A DNA stretch of 51,207 nucleotides from Haemophilus massiliensis (GTDB taxonomy: Bacteria; Pseudomonadota; Gammaproteobacteria; Enterobacterales; Pasteurellaceae): the NCBI GenBank assembly GCA_000752995.2, contig LM994636.1:643671-694877 (forward strand), given 5' to 3'. The notes under the pieces were generated by a model. It made no database searches. It saw nothing but the letters and a program-made list of their open reading frames with translations, and was not told the DNA's origin. Each line of letters opens with the position of its first letter. Position 1 is the stretch's first letter. A program made the translations under genes and the position numbers. This document shows positions 1 through 9,530 of this stretch, piece by piece.

Positions 1-794
1 GCAAACTGGCGGTGTGCGGTACCGCAAATGATGTGGCGGTATGTGGCGCAATGCCGAAATACCTGTCCTGTGGATTCATTTTGGAGGAAGGCTTGCCGTT
101 AGCCGACTTACAACGGTTGATTCAATCCATGGCGCAGACGTGTCGTGCGGCGAATATTCAGGTTGTCACCGGGGATACCAAAGTTGTGCAGAAAGGGGCG
201 GTGGATAAACTCTTTATTAATACCGCCGGCATCGGGGTGATCCCGACCGGGTTGGATTGGGGCGTACACCGCATTCAAGCGGGTGATCAGGTGATTGTCA
301 GTGGTACCTTGGGCGATCACGGTGCGACCATTCTGAATCTGCGTGAAAAACTCGGCATTCAAACGGCGCTGCAAAGCGATTGTGCCGTATTAACCCCGCT
401 AATTGAGATATTGCGTCCGATTTCCGGCGTAAAAGCGGTGCGCGATGCCACCCGCGGCGGTGTGAATGCGGTGTTGCATGAATTTGCGCAGGCGCAACGG
501 CTGGGCGTACAGATTGACGAAACCGCCTTACCGATTCGGCAGGAAGTCCGTGGAATTTGCGAATTGCTCGGTTTGGATGCACTGAATTTTGCCAATGAAG
601 GCAAGCTGGTGATTATCGCCGAACAAGCGAAAACGACGGAAATTTTGACCGCACTTCATCGTCATCCGTTGGGAAAAAATGCCGCACTTATCGGCGAGAT
701 CACTGCGGATAGTAAAGTGCGCGCCGTCGGGATTTTCGGACAAAGTCGGCTACTGGATTTGCCCGTCAACGAACCGCTACCACGGATTTGTTAA
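1..794 (+). CDS. hypE: HypE, hydrogenase maturation carbamoyl dehydratase (5' end outside window)
   Basis: HypE dehydrates the S-carbamoyl group that HypF places on its C-terminal cysteine, giving the thiocyanate that supplies the CN ligands of the NiFe hydrogenase active site. The reading frame is open from base 3, so the N-terminus lies upstream; 263 residues are visible of roughly 330 usual for the family. Family signs are the AIRS/PurM-type segments TGDTKVV and DATRGGVN, and above all the C-terminal PRIC, whose last residue is the cysteine that accepts the carbamoyl group. The first visible residues (KLAVCGTANDVAV) align with the family. It converges on hypF after a 137-bp gap, with no clear T-tract terminator. 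hypD probably lies just upstream, which is inference. Confidence 0.95.
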   Translation, partial: KLAVCGTANDVAVCGAMPKYLSCGFILEEGLPLADLQRLIQSMAQTCRAANIQVVTGDTKVVQKGAVDKLFINTAGIGVIPTGLDWGVHRIQAGDQVIVSGTLGDHGATILNLREKLGIQTALQSDCAVLTPLIEILRPISGVKAVRDATRGGVNAVLHEFAQAQRLGVQIDETALPIRQEVRGICELLGLDALNFANEGKLVIIAEQAKTTEILTALHRHPLGKNAALIGEITADSKVRAVGIFGQSRLLDLPVNEPLPRIC

Positions 795-931
795 GTAAAA
801 ACCCGCGTGAATTTGTACTGAAAGAATAAATTCTGGCGGGTTGAGTAAATACATTTCAGCGTGCGCAACGCTTGCCTTTTGTGGCGCATTTTTACGTTGT
901 AGCTGAATAACTGCGCGACATAATATTGCCG

Positions 932-3193
932 TTATTGACTTGCTGCAATCACTGCCTGCCCCAGACTCAGACCGCCGTCGCCCATCGGGAATTGATGAGC
1001 GCTGAGAACATTAAAATCCTGCAAATTGTCTTTTAATAAACGCCGTAATAACTGATTGTGCATCACGCCGCCGGACAATACCACGGTGCGGCATTGATGT
1101 CGTTGCGCTTGACGGCGCGCCAGCTCGGCGAAGCCTTGCGCTAGCGCATAATGAAAGGCAAAGGCTTTGTCTGCCGTATCGGCGCGGTAATTTAACCAAC
1201 TTTGCCAAAAGCGGGCAAGATCCAGCTTATTGTCGCGCAACGGCATGCTGACCGGAATTGTCACGGCGTGCGACGGATGCTCGGCAAACGGCGATTGCGC
1301 GGCGATCACTTCCAATCGACAGGCGGCTTCGCCTTCCCAAGAAATAGTCGGCGGCGCGATGCCTAAACCGTAAGCAACAGCGTCAAAAAGACGACCGGCA
1401 GAGGAAATCGGCGGGCAGTTAATACCGCGCGCAATGGCGCGGCTTAATAATTGCCAGTCATAATTGGCACAGGTTTGTGCGATGATGGATTGCCAGTCGG
1501 CGACAAATTGCTGCAAATGGGCAAGCCAGTTGCGCCAAGGCTGTGTTGCCGCCAGATCGGCGCCGGGCAGTGCAACGGCGGGTAATCCACCCAAATATTG
1601 ACAATGTCGGTAATTTGCCAGCAAACATTCGCCGCCCCAAAGCTGCCTGTTTTCGCCCATGCCGATGCCGTCCAATGCCAATCCGATGACGTTTTCATTG
1701 CAATGATGTTCCGCCATGACGCTGACGATATGGGCGTGATGATGTAATATTTCGACCGCCATAATGTGTTGTTGCTCGGCGAGTTGTTTGCCGACGGCGG
1801 AGGAAAAATAGCCCGGGTGCGCATCCACGGCAATCCGTTGCGGTTTAAATTGATAAATCTGCTGAAATAATGCTAGATTCTCGCGTAATTGTGACCGCAC
1901 TTTTTCATTGGCGGTATCGCCGATATGTTGGCTGACCACCGCATGATCGTCGCGCAGCAAGCAGAAGGTATTTTTCAGATCTGAGCCCAACGCCAGTACA
2001 TTTGCATGCTTCGGTATGATCAGCGGGGTTTCGTCCGGTACATAACCGCGTGCGCGACGCAGGGTTTCCACGCCGTCAAAAGCGACGCGTTGTAGGCTGT
2101 CATCGGCACGTTGTAAAATATCGCGGTTGTGGCAAAGGTAAAAATCCGCCAAATCCGCCAGATTTTCCACCGCACTTTGATTATCCAGTATCGGCGGTTG
2201 CCCGCTCGGGTTGGCGGAGGTCATCACCAAAGGTCGGTTAACGGCGCGCAGAATGAGATGTTGCAGCGGATTGCTCGGTAGCATAACCCCGATTTCCTGC
2301 AAGTGCGGTGCGATTTCGTCGGCAAGCGGTGGCACTTTACGTTTGTCGAGCAGCAAAATTGGCGCGGCGGTGCCTGTTAACAGGGTGATTTCCTGCGGAC
2401 TTAGCGCGGACAGTACGCTTAAATCTGGCACCATGACCGCCAGCGGTTTGCTCGGGCGATGTTTGCGCGTACGCAGCAGACGCACCGCATTCGGATTGGT
2501 AGCGTCGCAAGCCAGATGAAAACCGCCCAGCCCTTTAATCGCGATAATATTGCCTTGTTGCAGTAAAAGTGCGGTCTGTTTTAACGCTGTTTCGCGCTCG
2601 GCAAGTATGTGCTGTTGATCCTGTAGCCAAATGTGCGGACCGCAAACCGGACAGGCGTTAGGCTGGGCATGAAAACGGCGGTCGGCGGGATCTCGATATT
2701 CTTTTTCGCATTGCGGACAAAACGGAAAGCCTGCCATGGCAGTGTTTTTTCGGTCGTAGGGAATGGCTTTGATAATGGTAAAGCGCGGTCCGCAATGGGT
2801 ACAGTTGGTGAAAGGATAATGATAGCGGCGATTGTTCGGGTCGAATAAATCCGCCAGACAATGCGGACAGGTGGCGGCGTCGGGAATAATTTGGGTGTCC
2901 ATTTGAGTCTGCTCGCTTTCCCGAATGACAAACGCGCTGTCGGAAATGTGCGACCAGTCCCTTTCGCGGCGGATGATTTCGGTAATTCGTGCCAGCGGCG
3001 GAAGCTCGCTTTGCAGCGCAGATAGAAATTGTCGCACCGCCTCGGGGTCAGGTGCCGAAAAGCGAATCAGCACCCCCTGACCGTCGTTATTGACATCGCC
3101 TGTCAGCCCATATTGATTCGCCAGTCGCCAGACGAAAGGACGGAACCCCACACCCTGTACTTTGCCTTTAATGCGTAATTCAATCCCTTGCAT
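932..3193 (-). CDS. hypF: HypF, carbamoyltransferase for NiFe hydrogenase maturation
   Basis: HypF uses carbamoyl phosphate and ATP to carbamoylate the terminal cysteine of HypE. The 753-residue protein has the full domain order. An acylphosphatase-like domain (about 1-95, with [11 protein letters not shown] at 10-20) comes first. Two zinc-finger units follow, with CxxC pairs at 109/112, 131/134, 159/162 and 181/184. A YrdC-like domain spans about 200-375 and includes KPLAVMVPD and TSANPSG. A Kae1-like domain runs to the end, with HHHAH at 484-488 and LALDGIGMG near 506. The length matches E. coli HypF. It follows hypC after 11 bp, so the two are probably co-transcribed from the promoter region between hypC and hyfA. 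Three USS copies lie inside the gene (2169, 2301, 2567) plus one at 1894. Confidence 0.97.
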   Translation of the reverse strand: MQGIELRIKGKVQGVGFRPFVWRLANQYGLTGDVNNDGQGVLIRFSAPDPEAVRQFLSALQSELPPLARITEIIRRERDWSHISDSAFVIRESEQTQMDTQIIPDAATCPHCLADLFDPNNRRYHYPFTNCTHCGPRFTIIKAIPYDRKNTAMAGFPFCPQCEKEYRDPADRRFHAQPNACPVCGPHIWLQDQQHILAERETALKQTALLLQQGNIIAIKGLGGFHLACDATNPNAVRLLRTRKHRPSKPLAVMVPDLSVLSALSPQEITLLTGTAAPILLLDKRKVPPLADEIAPHLQEIGVMLPSNPLQHLILRAVNRPLVMTSANPSGQPPILDNQSAVENLADLADFYLCHNRDILQRADDSLQRVAFDGVETLRRARGYVPDETPLIIPKHANVLALGSDLKNTFCLLRDDHAVVSQHIGDTANEKVRSQLRENLALFQQIYQFKPQRIAVDAHPGYFSSAVGKQLAEQQHIMAVEILHHHAHIVSVMAEHHCNENVIGLALDGIGMGENRQLWGGECLLANYRHCQYLGGLPAVALPGADLAATQPWRNWLAHLQQFVADWQSIIAQTCANYDWQLLSRAIARGINCPPISSAGRLFDAVAYGLGIAPPTISWEGEAACRLEVIAAQSPFAEHPSHAVTIPVSMPLRDNKLDLARFWQSWLNYRADTADKAFAFHYALAQGFAELARRQAQRHQCRTVVLSGGVMHNQLLRRLLKDNLQDFNVLSAHQFPMGDGGLSLGQAVIAASQ

Positions 3194-3204
3194 AAACCGT
3201 TCCG

Positions 3205-3480
3205 TTATTGTTGGTTCAAACCGAGGAAATCACCCACTTCGTGTTCCAGCTGGCTCATGGCGATTAAGGCTTGTTGAGTCTGTTTGGCTTCTTCTTCATC
3301 AATGATGGTCATTGCAAAGCCCACATGTACCAGTACCCATTTACCGAGCAGGGCTTGCGGATCCTCCTGACAGATTAATGCAATATTAACCTCTCGTTTT
3401 ACTCCGCACACATCCACTACGGCAGGCTGCAATGTGCTGTCCGCCACTTGAACGATTTGCCCCGGAATACCTAAACACAT
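3205..3480 (-). CDS. hypC: HypC-family hydrogenase assembly chaperone
   Basis: HypC-type chaperones form a complex with HypD that carries the Fe(CN)2CO unit, then deliver it to the hydrogenase large-subunit precursor. The 91-residue protein begins [12 protein letters not shown], and the essential Cys2 is present. The length is typical of HypC/HybG. The only large subunit in view is HyfG, so that is its likely client. It is the first gene of the hypC-hypF pair, transcribed divergently from the hyf operon, with an AAGGAT ribosome-binding site just upstream. The sequence alone cannot separate a HypC-type from a HybG-type protein; the context of a single Hyd-3/4-type enzyme favours HypC. Confidence 0.94.
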   Translation of the reverse strand: MCLGIPGQIVQVADSTLQPAVVDVCGVKREVNIALICQEDPQALLGKWVLVHVGFAMTIIDEEEAKQTQQALIAMSQLEHEVGDFLGLNQQ

Positions 3481-3810
3481 AATTTATCCTTAGTTGGGAT
3501 TGAAATGAGAATTTTTCGTTTGCTATTGCTGTGCGATAGCCTGCCGTCGGGCGGTGATTTTATCATATAAATTTTTACAACGATATTTAAACTGATTCAT
3601 TGATAACATTTTATTAAATTTTAACTAATTGTTTTAGCATGAAATTATATTGTTTTACATTCATCTGGGTATTTTTACTAATCGTGAAAATCTTTATGAT
3701 CTGAATCAAAATTTTCAATATTCTTTCTTGAGCTTTAATTTTTGACAGGAGTATCCTTATAAACTGAGTGGTTATTATAACAAGTATCTATTTTGTTCAA
3801 GGGGGAGAGT
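3481..3810. promoter_or_regulatory. Divergent hypC / hyfA control region with FNR-like site
   Basis: This 330-bp, AT-rich gap separates hypC (-) from hyfA (+). It holds ATGATctgaATCAA at 3696-3709, one mismatch from the FNR consensus TTGATnnnnATCAA. TTTAAT at 3734-3739 could be the -10 of the hyf operon, which would put the FNR dyad about 42-43 bp upstream of a start near 3745, a class II position. No sigma-54 type -24/-12 element (TGGC-N8-TGC) was seen, unlike E. coli hyc/hyf. The rest of the gap shows no other element I can support. Confidence 0.5.
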
Positions 3811-4410
3811 ATGAACCGTTTTGTGATCGGTGATCCGCAAGGGTGTATCGGCTGCAATACCTGTATGGCGGCTTGCAGTGAAGTACATAAAGCCTTCGGG
3901 CTACAGGCGCATCCGCGTCTGGAAGTGATGCGTAATGATGATATCACCGTGCCGATTTTGTGTCGTCATTGTGATGATGCGCCCTGTGCCACGGTGTGCC
4001 CGGTACATGCGATTACGCATAAAAATCAAACCATTCAGCTCAATGAAAGTCTGTGTATCGGCTGTAAGCTGTGTGCCATTGCCTGTCCTTTCGGCGCTAT
4101 TACCCAGCACGGCAGTTCGCCGCTGGATATGCCGGTTTATTATGAACATTTTTCTTTTCAGGATGCCGTTGCCCGTGATATTCGCACCGCACCGGATAAT
4201 ACTGATCTGCATAATATGCTGGCGTGGCAGCCGGGGGTGAGAGCCGTTGCAGTGAAATGCGATCTGTGCTATTTCCGCGCGGACGGGCCGGCCTGCGTGC
4301 AGACTTGTCCGACCAAAACGCTGTTTCTAATCAGCGATGAAAGTATGACACAAGCCAATAAAGCGAAACGGGAATTGGCAATGACCGCATCGCCTGCGAT
4401 TGCAAAATAA
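3811..4410 (+). CDS. hyfA: HyfA, polyferredoxin electron-transfer subunit of hydrogenase-4
   Basis: This HydN/HycB/HyfA-type ferredoxin should carry electrons from FdhF into the hydrogenase. It has 199 residues. The first cluster motif has cysteines 12, 15, 18 and 22 (CIGCNTCMAAC). It is followed by a CRHCDDAPC-type motif, a CIGCKLCAIACP motif, and a C-terminal CDLC plus CVQTCP, together enough for four [4Fe-4S] clusters. A TTG codon 18 bp upstream extends the frame, but the ATG at 3811 is preferred because a strong GGGGGAG ribosome-binding site sits 3-9 bases before it and the family starts MNRFVIGDP. It leads the operon hyfA-hycI. Confidence 0.93.
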   Translation: MNRFVIGDPQGCIGCNTCMAACSEVHKAFGLQAHPRLEVMRNDDITVPILCRHCDDAPCATVCPVHAITHKNQTIQLNESLCIGCKLCAIACPFGAITQHGSSPLDMPVYYEHFSFQDAVARDIRTAPDNTDLHNMLAWQPGVRAVAVKCDLCYFRADGPACVQTCPTKTLFLISDESMTQANKAKRELAMTASPAIAK

Positions 4411-4440
4411 ATTATCTCGTTTTAATCAATGGAGTGAATT

Positions 4441-6462
4441 ATGAGTTATCCGATATCTGTACTCATCGCTGCCTTGTTGATTTATCTCGCCGGTGCGTTC
4501 GTTTCGCTCTGCGTCAGCCGAAACGAGCAACTTTCAATCAATATAGCCGGCGTGACCGGTATCATTGGTGGAGCATTGGGCATCATTGCCTGCGCCCCCG
4601 TGTTAATGAGCAGCAACCCCGTCATTGACGTATTCCAAACACCTTTCGACTTTGCCCGGTTTACTTTCCGTATAGACGGGCTCGCCGCCTTTATGGTGTG
4701 CGTGATTTCACTGCTGGTTATCGTTACTGCACTGTATTCTTTCTCTTATGTGCAGGAATACAAGAGCAAAGGCGCTGGCAGTATGGGCTTTTTTATGAAC
4801 CTTTTTATCGCTTCTATGATTGCTTTGGTGGTTTGCGATAATGCGTTTTATTTTCTGGTATTTTTTGAAATGATGTCGCTGGCGTCCTATTTTCTGGTAC
4901 TGACCGAACAGGATGACAATGCGGTAAATGCAGGGCTGCTGTATTTCTTTATTGCCCACGCTGGCTCCGTTTTGATTATGATCGCCTTTTTTATTTTCTA
5001 TTGCTATGCTGGCAGTTTTGACTTTGAAGCGTTTCGTCAAACCACGCTGTCTGAACCGCTTGCCTTTACTGTGTTTATACTGGCGTTTTTAGGTTTCGGT
5101 GCCAAAGCCGGGATGATTCCGCTGCATGGCTGGCTGCCGCAGGCCCACCCGGCAGCACCTTCTCATGCCTCTGCCTTGATGTCGGGGGTGATGGTGAAAA
5201 TCGGTATCTTCGGAATTATCAAAGTCGGTATTGATTTGCTGGGCGCAACAAGTTTATGGTTCGGTGTGATTGTGTTGGGCTTCGGCGCGGTGTCTTCTGT
5301 GCTGGGCGTACTGTATGCGCTTGCCGAACATGATATTAAACGCCTGTTGGCTTATCACACGGTAGAAAATGTCGGCATTATTATGTTGGGCGTCGGTGTC
5401 GGCATGATTGGCATAGCGATTAAACAGCCCGTGCTGGCGGTGGTCGGTTTGCTCGGCGGTTTATATCATTTATTAAATCATGCGGTATTTAAAGGGTTGT
5501 TATTTCTCGGCGCAGGTTCGGTGATGTATCGTCTGCATACCAAGGATATGGATTTAATGGGCGGTTTAGGCAAGTTAATGCCTTATACTGCGCTCTGTTT
5601 TTTGATTGGTACCATGGCGATTTCCGCCTTGCCGCCGTTTAACGGTTTCGTCAGCGAATGGTTTACGTACCAATCGTTGTTCAGCCTGAGTCAGGAGCCG
5701 CATATCATGCTTAAACTGATCGGCCCGATCGCGATCATCATGCTGGCATTAACTGGCGCACTGGCGGCATTGTGTTTCGTCAAAGTATACGGTATCAGCT
5801 TCGGCGGCATGCCGCGCAGCGAGAAAGCCGCGCAGGCGCGTGAGGTGCCGAAACCGATGCTGGCGGCAATGGCATTACTGGCACTGTGTTGTGTGTTATT
5901 GGGCGTTGGCGCCTCGGTGATGACGCCGATTATTGCGCAAATTGCGACCGCACTTTCCCATAGCCAATCATTCCCGCTGGTAGAACAAGGTATATTGGTC
6001 TCTTCCGACCGACCTTATACCGCGCTTTCCACGCCGCTGCTGACAATTATGCTGATTGCGTTTTTCCTGCTGCCGTTTGGCTATTATGCGTTGACCAAAA
6101 AAGGGCGTCTTGCCGATCGGGCAAAAGGCAATCCGTGGGCGTGCGGTTATGCTTATGAAACAGATATGTCGGCTTCTGCGGGCAGTTTCACCCGACCGTT
6201 GCGCACGATATTCAAACCGCTTTATACCATTCGACGTACGATGGATCCTGCTCCGCTCGGACAGAAAGGGATAAACGCTGCAATTCATGGTGCGAGCAAA
6301 CTAGAACCGGTTTGGGAAGAAAAAGTCACTATGCCGATTGCACATTGTATTCCGCGACTGGCACAGAAGCTGCAATGGCTACAGGGGGGCGATTTCCGCA
6401 TTTACTGTGTATATTTCGTGATTGCATTGGTGATACTGCTATTCACTACGGCGATAGTGTAA
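4441..6462 (+). CDS. hyfB: HyfB, antiporter-like membrane subunit of hydrogenase-4
   Basis: HyfB is the NuoL/MrpA-related subunit of the membrane arm, comparable to HycC of FHL-1. It has 673 residues, nearly the E. coli HyfB length. It is almost wholly hydrophobic, with some 15 or more predicted helices. The proton-antiporter core holds the conserved PLHGWLPQAHPAAPSHASAL stretch (near residue 230) and HDIKRLLAYHTVEN with the functional Lys. A soluble loop near the C-terminus (about 560-630) contains WACGYAYE, as in HycC/HyfB, followed by a last anchor helix. It sits 30 bp after hyfA, with GGAGTG as the ribosome-binding site. Confidence 0.95.
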   Translation: MSYPISVLIAALLIYLAGAFVSLCVSRNEQLSINIAGVTGIIGGALGIIACAPVLMSSNPVIDVFQTPFDFARFTFRIDGLAAFMVCVISLLVIVTALYSFSYVQEYKSKGAGSMGFFMNLFIASMIALVVCDNAFYFLVFFEMMSLASYFLVLTEQDDNAVNAGLLYFFIAHAGSVLIMIAFFIFYCYAGSFDFEAFRQTTLSEPLAFTVFILAFLGFGAKAGMIPLHGWLPQAHPAAPSHASALMSGVMVKIGIFGIIKVGIDLLGATSLWFGVIVLGFGAVSSVLGVLYALAEHDIKRLLAYHTVENVGIIMLGVGVGMIGIAIKQPVLAVVGLLGGLYHLLNHAVFKGLLFLGAGSVMYRLHTKDMDLMGGLGKLMPYTALCFLIGTMAISALPPFNGFVSEWFTYQSLFSLSQEPHIMLKLIGPIAIIMLALTGALAALCFVKVYGISFGGMPRSEKAAQAREVPKPMLAAMALLALCCVLLGVGASVMTPIIAQIATALSHSQSFPLVEQGILVSSDRPYTALSTPLLTIMLIAFFLLPFGYYALTKKGRLADRAKGNPWACGYAYETDMSASAGSFTRPLRTIFKPLYTIRRTMDPAPLGQKGINAAIHGASKLEPVWEEKVTMPIAHCIPRLAQKLQWLQGGDFRIYCVYFVIALVILLFTTAIV

Positions 6463-6472
6463 GGAGAGAACG

Positions 6473-7435
6473 ATGATGACATTACCTTCTGGGATCGCCA
6501 CCAACGGCGCAATGTTCCTGCTGGCCGTGCTGCAAGCGTTGTTATTGTTGCTGCTGGCGCCGCTGTTTTCCGGCCTTTCGCGCATGATCCGCGCTCGTAT
6601 GCAATCGCGTCGCGGTCCGGGTTTACTACAGGATTATCGCGATATTGCCAAGTTGATGAAACGGCAGAATATTTTGCCGGATAATGCTGGCGTGGTGTCG
6701 AAAGTTATGCCTTATGTGCTTATCAGCTCGGTATTGGTGGTCGCGATGAGCTTGCCGCTGTTTACCCTGACTTCGCCTTTCGGTGCTGGCGGGGATTTAA
6801 TTACGGCAATTTATTTGTTCGCACTGTTCCGTTTCTTTTTTTCCATTGCCGGTTTAGACAGTAACAGTACGTTTTCTGCCTTGGGCGCCAGCCGTGAAGT
6901 GACGCTGGGCGTGTTGGTGGAGCCGGTGTTAATGCTGGCATTGTTGGTGATTGCACTGATTGTCGGTTCTACCAATTTCGGCGTTATCAGTACCGCGCTG
7001 GCGACGCAGCGTTGGGCATTGCCGGTGGCGACCATGCTGGCGCTGATTGCTTGTGCGTTTGCGGTATTTATTGAAATGGGCAAAATCCCCTTTGATCTGG
7101 CGGAAGCTGAACAGGAATTACAGGAAGGGCCGTTGACGGAATATTCCGGCCCGGCGTTGGCATTGATTAAAATCGGTCTGAGTTTGAAATCAATGGTGGT
7201 TGCGGCGATTTTAGTCAGCGTGCTGTTGCCCTTCGGTGCCGCGCGGGAGGTGAGCGTAAGTGCGGTGGTTTTTGGCATCGTTTTTTTCTTTGTCAAACTG
7301 AGCATTGCCTATCTGCTCGCCTGTGTCGTCGAAAACAGTCTGGCGCGCACTCGATTTATGCTGACCGGGCGTTTTACCGTGGTCGGCTTCGGTATTTCGG
7401 TGCTGGCATTTGTGTTTTATCTGACCGGATTGTAA
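6473..7435 (+). CDS. hyfC: HyfC, NuoH-like membrane subunit of hydrogenase-4
   Basis: HyfC is the NuoH/HycD homologue that joins the soluble hydrogenase module to the membrane arm. It has 320 residues, about eight helices, and two family signatures. The first is RARMQSRRGPGLLQDYRDI near residue 40. The second is the acidic loop EMGKIPFDLAEAEQELQEG near 205, where the matching loop in complex I shapes the quinone/proton channel. Start codons at 6473 and 6476 (ATGATG) are both possible after AAGGAGAG. It is 10 bp from hyfB. A USS lies near its end. Confidence 0.95.
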   Translation: MMTLPSGIATNGAMFLLAVLQALLLLLLAPLFSGLSRMIRARMQSRRGPGLLQDYRDIAKLMKRQNILPDNAGVVSKVMPYVLISSVLVVAMSLPLFTLTSPFGAGGDLITAIYLFALFRFFFSIAGLDSNSTFSALGASREVTLGVLVEPVLMLALLVIALIVGSTNFGVISTALATQRWALPVATMLALIACAFAVFIEMGKIPFDLAEAEQELQEGPLTEYSGPALALIKIGLSLKSMVVAAILVSVLLPFGAAREVSVSAVVFGIVFFFVKLSIAYLLACVVENSLARTRFMLTGRFTVVGFGISVLAFVFYLTGL

Positions 7436-7444
7436 GGGGGAAAA

Positions 7445-8881
7445 ATGGAATCTTTAGCTCTAATTACAATCATTTTGCCCTTTGTCGGCGCGTTGCTGGT
7501 GGGGGTGAATAAGAAAAGTTTTGCGAAAATGGCGACAATTATCGCCGCACTTACCAGTTTATTCAGTCTCTTGCTGGCGCAGCAATGGTATGCCTATGGT
7601 CGGCAAGCCGTTACCTATGATCTGGTTGCATTCGGACAAACAGTGATTTTCGGTATTACGCTGGATGCGGTCAGTACCTTGATCTGTTTTGCGGTGGTCG
7701 CCCTCGGTTTTTTGATTATTCTGTATTCCTGCGGTTATTTAACCGATAAAAACCGCGAACATCCGCATAATGGGCTGCCACGCTTTTATGCGCTGTTGCT
7801 GGTTTTCGTTGGTGCCATGGCAGGTTTGGTGCTGTCTTCCACATTAGTAGGGCAGCTGCTGTTTTTTGAAATCACCGGTGCCTGTTCTTGGGCGTTGATT
7901 AGTTATTATCAGACCCCGAAAGCCATGGCTTCTGCCATGAAGGCGTTGATTATTACCCATGTTGGTGCTATCGGTTTATATCTGGCTGCCGCGTTTTTAT
8001 TCAGCCGGTCCGGGACTTTTTCACTCAATGCGCTGGCGCAGCTTGAACCGGGCACAAAAACGATTGTTCTGTTTGGAGTGATGTTTGCGGCTTGGGGCAA
8101 ATCGGCGCAACTGCCGATGCAAATCTGGCTGCCGAACGCTATGGAAGCGCCGACCCCGGTGAGTGCCTATCTGCACGCCGCCTCAATGGTTAAAGTCGGT
8201 GTGTATATTTTTGCCCGTGCGGTGATGTCCGCCGGTGAAATTCCGCATATTGTCGGTGAAGTCGGTATACTCATGGCGATGATCACCTTAATTTATGGAT
8301 TTTTAATGTATTTGCCGCAGACCGATTTGAAACGCCTGCTGGCATATTCCACCATTACTCAGCTTGCTTATATTTTTATCGGGCTGTCGTTAGCTGCATT
8401 AGGCTCCAAACTCGCTTTTATTGCTGCCATTGCCTATATTTTTAACCATGCTTTTGCGAAAAGTCTGTTTTTTCTGGTCGCCGGCTCGTTAAGTTATGCT
8501 ACCGGCAGCCGCATGATGCCGCGCTTGCGTGGGATTATGCGCACTCTGCCGTTGGTGGGAACAGGATTTGGGATCGCTGCATTGGCGATTGCCGGGGTGC
8601 CGCCGTTTAACGGGTTTTTCAGTAAATTTCCACTGTTTGCAGCGGGTTTTCAGCTGGGCGGTGAATATACATGGATCACGGTGCTGATGGTTATCGCGCT
8701 GCTTGAAAGTATCGCGACCTTTGTTTGGCTGTTGTACAAATTCGGGCAATGCGTAATTGGCGCACCGTCGGAAGATGTGATAAACGCACAGCCATTGCCG
8801 TTTTCTATGCGTATTGTGCTGATAACGTTAATGATTATGTCGGTGTTGTCCAGTGTGATTGCCGCATGGTGGCTGAGTTAA
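7445..8881 (+). CDS. hyfD: HyfD, second antiporter-like subunit of hydrogenase-4
   Basis: HyfD is a NuoL/M/N-type subunit that exists in Hyd-4 (FHL-2) but has no counterpart in the smaller Hyd-3 (FHL-1) complex, so its presence defines the complex type. It has 478 residues, around 14 hydrophobic helices, the LPNAMEAPTPVSAYLHAASM segment near residue 230, and LKRLLAYSTITQLAYI near 290 containing the channel lysine. A GGGGGAAAA ribosome-binding site lies in the 9-bp gap from hyfC. In complex I the equivalent subunits move protons. Whether this one pumps H+ or Na+ cannot be read from sequence. Confidence 0.94.
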   Translation: MESLALITIILPFVGALLVGVNKKSFAKMATIIAALTSLFSLLLAQQWYAYGRQAVTYDLVAFGQTVIFGITLDAVSTLICFAVVALGFLIILYSCGYLTDKNREHPHNGLPRFYALLLVFVGAMAGLVLSSTLVGQLLFFEITGACSWALISYYQTPKAMASAMKALIITHVGAIGLYLAAAFLFSRSGTFSLNALAQLEPGTKTIVLFGVMFAAWGKSAQLPMQIWLPNAMEAPTPVSAYLHAASMVKVGVYIFARAVMSAGEIPHIVGEVGILMAMITLIYGFLMYLPQTDLKRLLAYSTITQLAYIFIGLSLAALGSKLAFIAAIAYIFNHAFAKSLFFLVAGSLSYATGSRMMPRLRGIMRTLPLVGTGFGIAALAIAGVPPFNGFFSKFPLFAAGFQLGGEYTWITVLMVIALLESIATFVWLLYKFGQCVIGAPSEDVINAQPLPFSMRIVLITLMIMSVLSSVIAAWWLS

Positions 8882-8890
8882 GGGGGAATT

Positions 8891-9529
8891 ATGTTAATAA
8901 TCAATACATTAGCAGGTTTGCTGATTCTGACATCGTTATGCGTAATCGCCGCGAAAACGGCGCATAAGTCCGCCGGCTTTTATGCTTTGCAGTCTTTTGT
9001 GCTGGTGCTGCTGTTTGTTTGTCTGGCACATGAAATGCAGGCGCATGAATTGTATATGTGGTCGATTGGCGCGTTTATCACTAAGGTGCTATTAGTGCCG
9101 GTGTTGTTATTTTATGCCACTAAAAAGCTGGACGAGAGTACCACGCCGCGCGGAATGAACCGCGCCTGGCTGATCCCTATTGTGGCGGTGATTGTAGTAC
9201 TGTGTTATTGGTTGGTCATGCCGATTGCATTGCCGCTGTCAGCGCATTTAAAGCCGGTGCTGTCGGTTTCTCTCAGTCATTTTTTACTGGGGCTGCTGTG
9301 CATCGTCAGTCAGCGCAATATTCTTAAACAGGTGTTCGGCTATTGCCTAATGGAAAACGGTTCGCATTTAACCTTGGCGCTGTTGGCAAATAAAGCGCCG
9401 GAACTGGTGGAAATCGGTATTGCTACGGATGCCTTATTTGCCGTGCTGATTATGTTACTGTTGGTGAATAAAATTTACCGCAAAATCAATACGCTGGATG
9501 CGAAACAACTGATGGAATTAAAGGGGTGA
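8891..9529 (+). CDS. hyfE: HyfE, membrane subunit of hydrogenase-4
   Basis: HyfE is a small hydrophobic subunit distantly related to NuoK/MnhC, specific to Hyd-4-type enzymes. It has 212 residues, close to the E. coli protein, with about six or seven predicted helices. The middle-to-late segment KQVFGYCLMENGSHLTLAL is the conserved family part, with the buried Glu typical of NuoK-like helices. The start follows a GGGGGAA ribosome-binding site nine bases after the hyfD stop. It shares the operon with hyfD and hyfF, and the three probably form the distal part of the membrane arm. Confidence 0.92.
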   Translation: MLIINTLAGLLILTSLCVIAAKTAHKSAGFYALQSFVLVLLFVCLAHEMQAHELYMWSIGAFITKVLLVPVLLFYATKKLDESTTPRGMNRAWLIPIVAVIVVLCYWLVMPIALPLSAHLKPVLSVSLSHFLLGLLCIVSQRNILKQVFGYCLMENGSHLTLALLANKAPELVEIGIATDALFAVLIMLLLVNKIYRKINTLDAKQLMELKG

Positions 9530-9530
9530 G

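Noticed and set aside
795..931. Terminator or gene remnant between hypE and hypF
   Set aside because: AACCCGC/GCGGGTT could pair but is about 30 bases apart with no T-run, and the short open stretch after hypE matches nothing I recognise.
3481..3810. Sigma-54 promoter for hyf
   Set aside because: No GG-N10-GC type -24/-12 pair in a convincing context was found.
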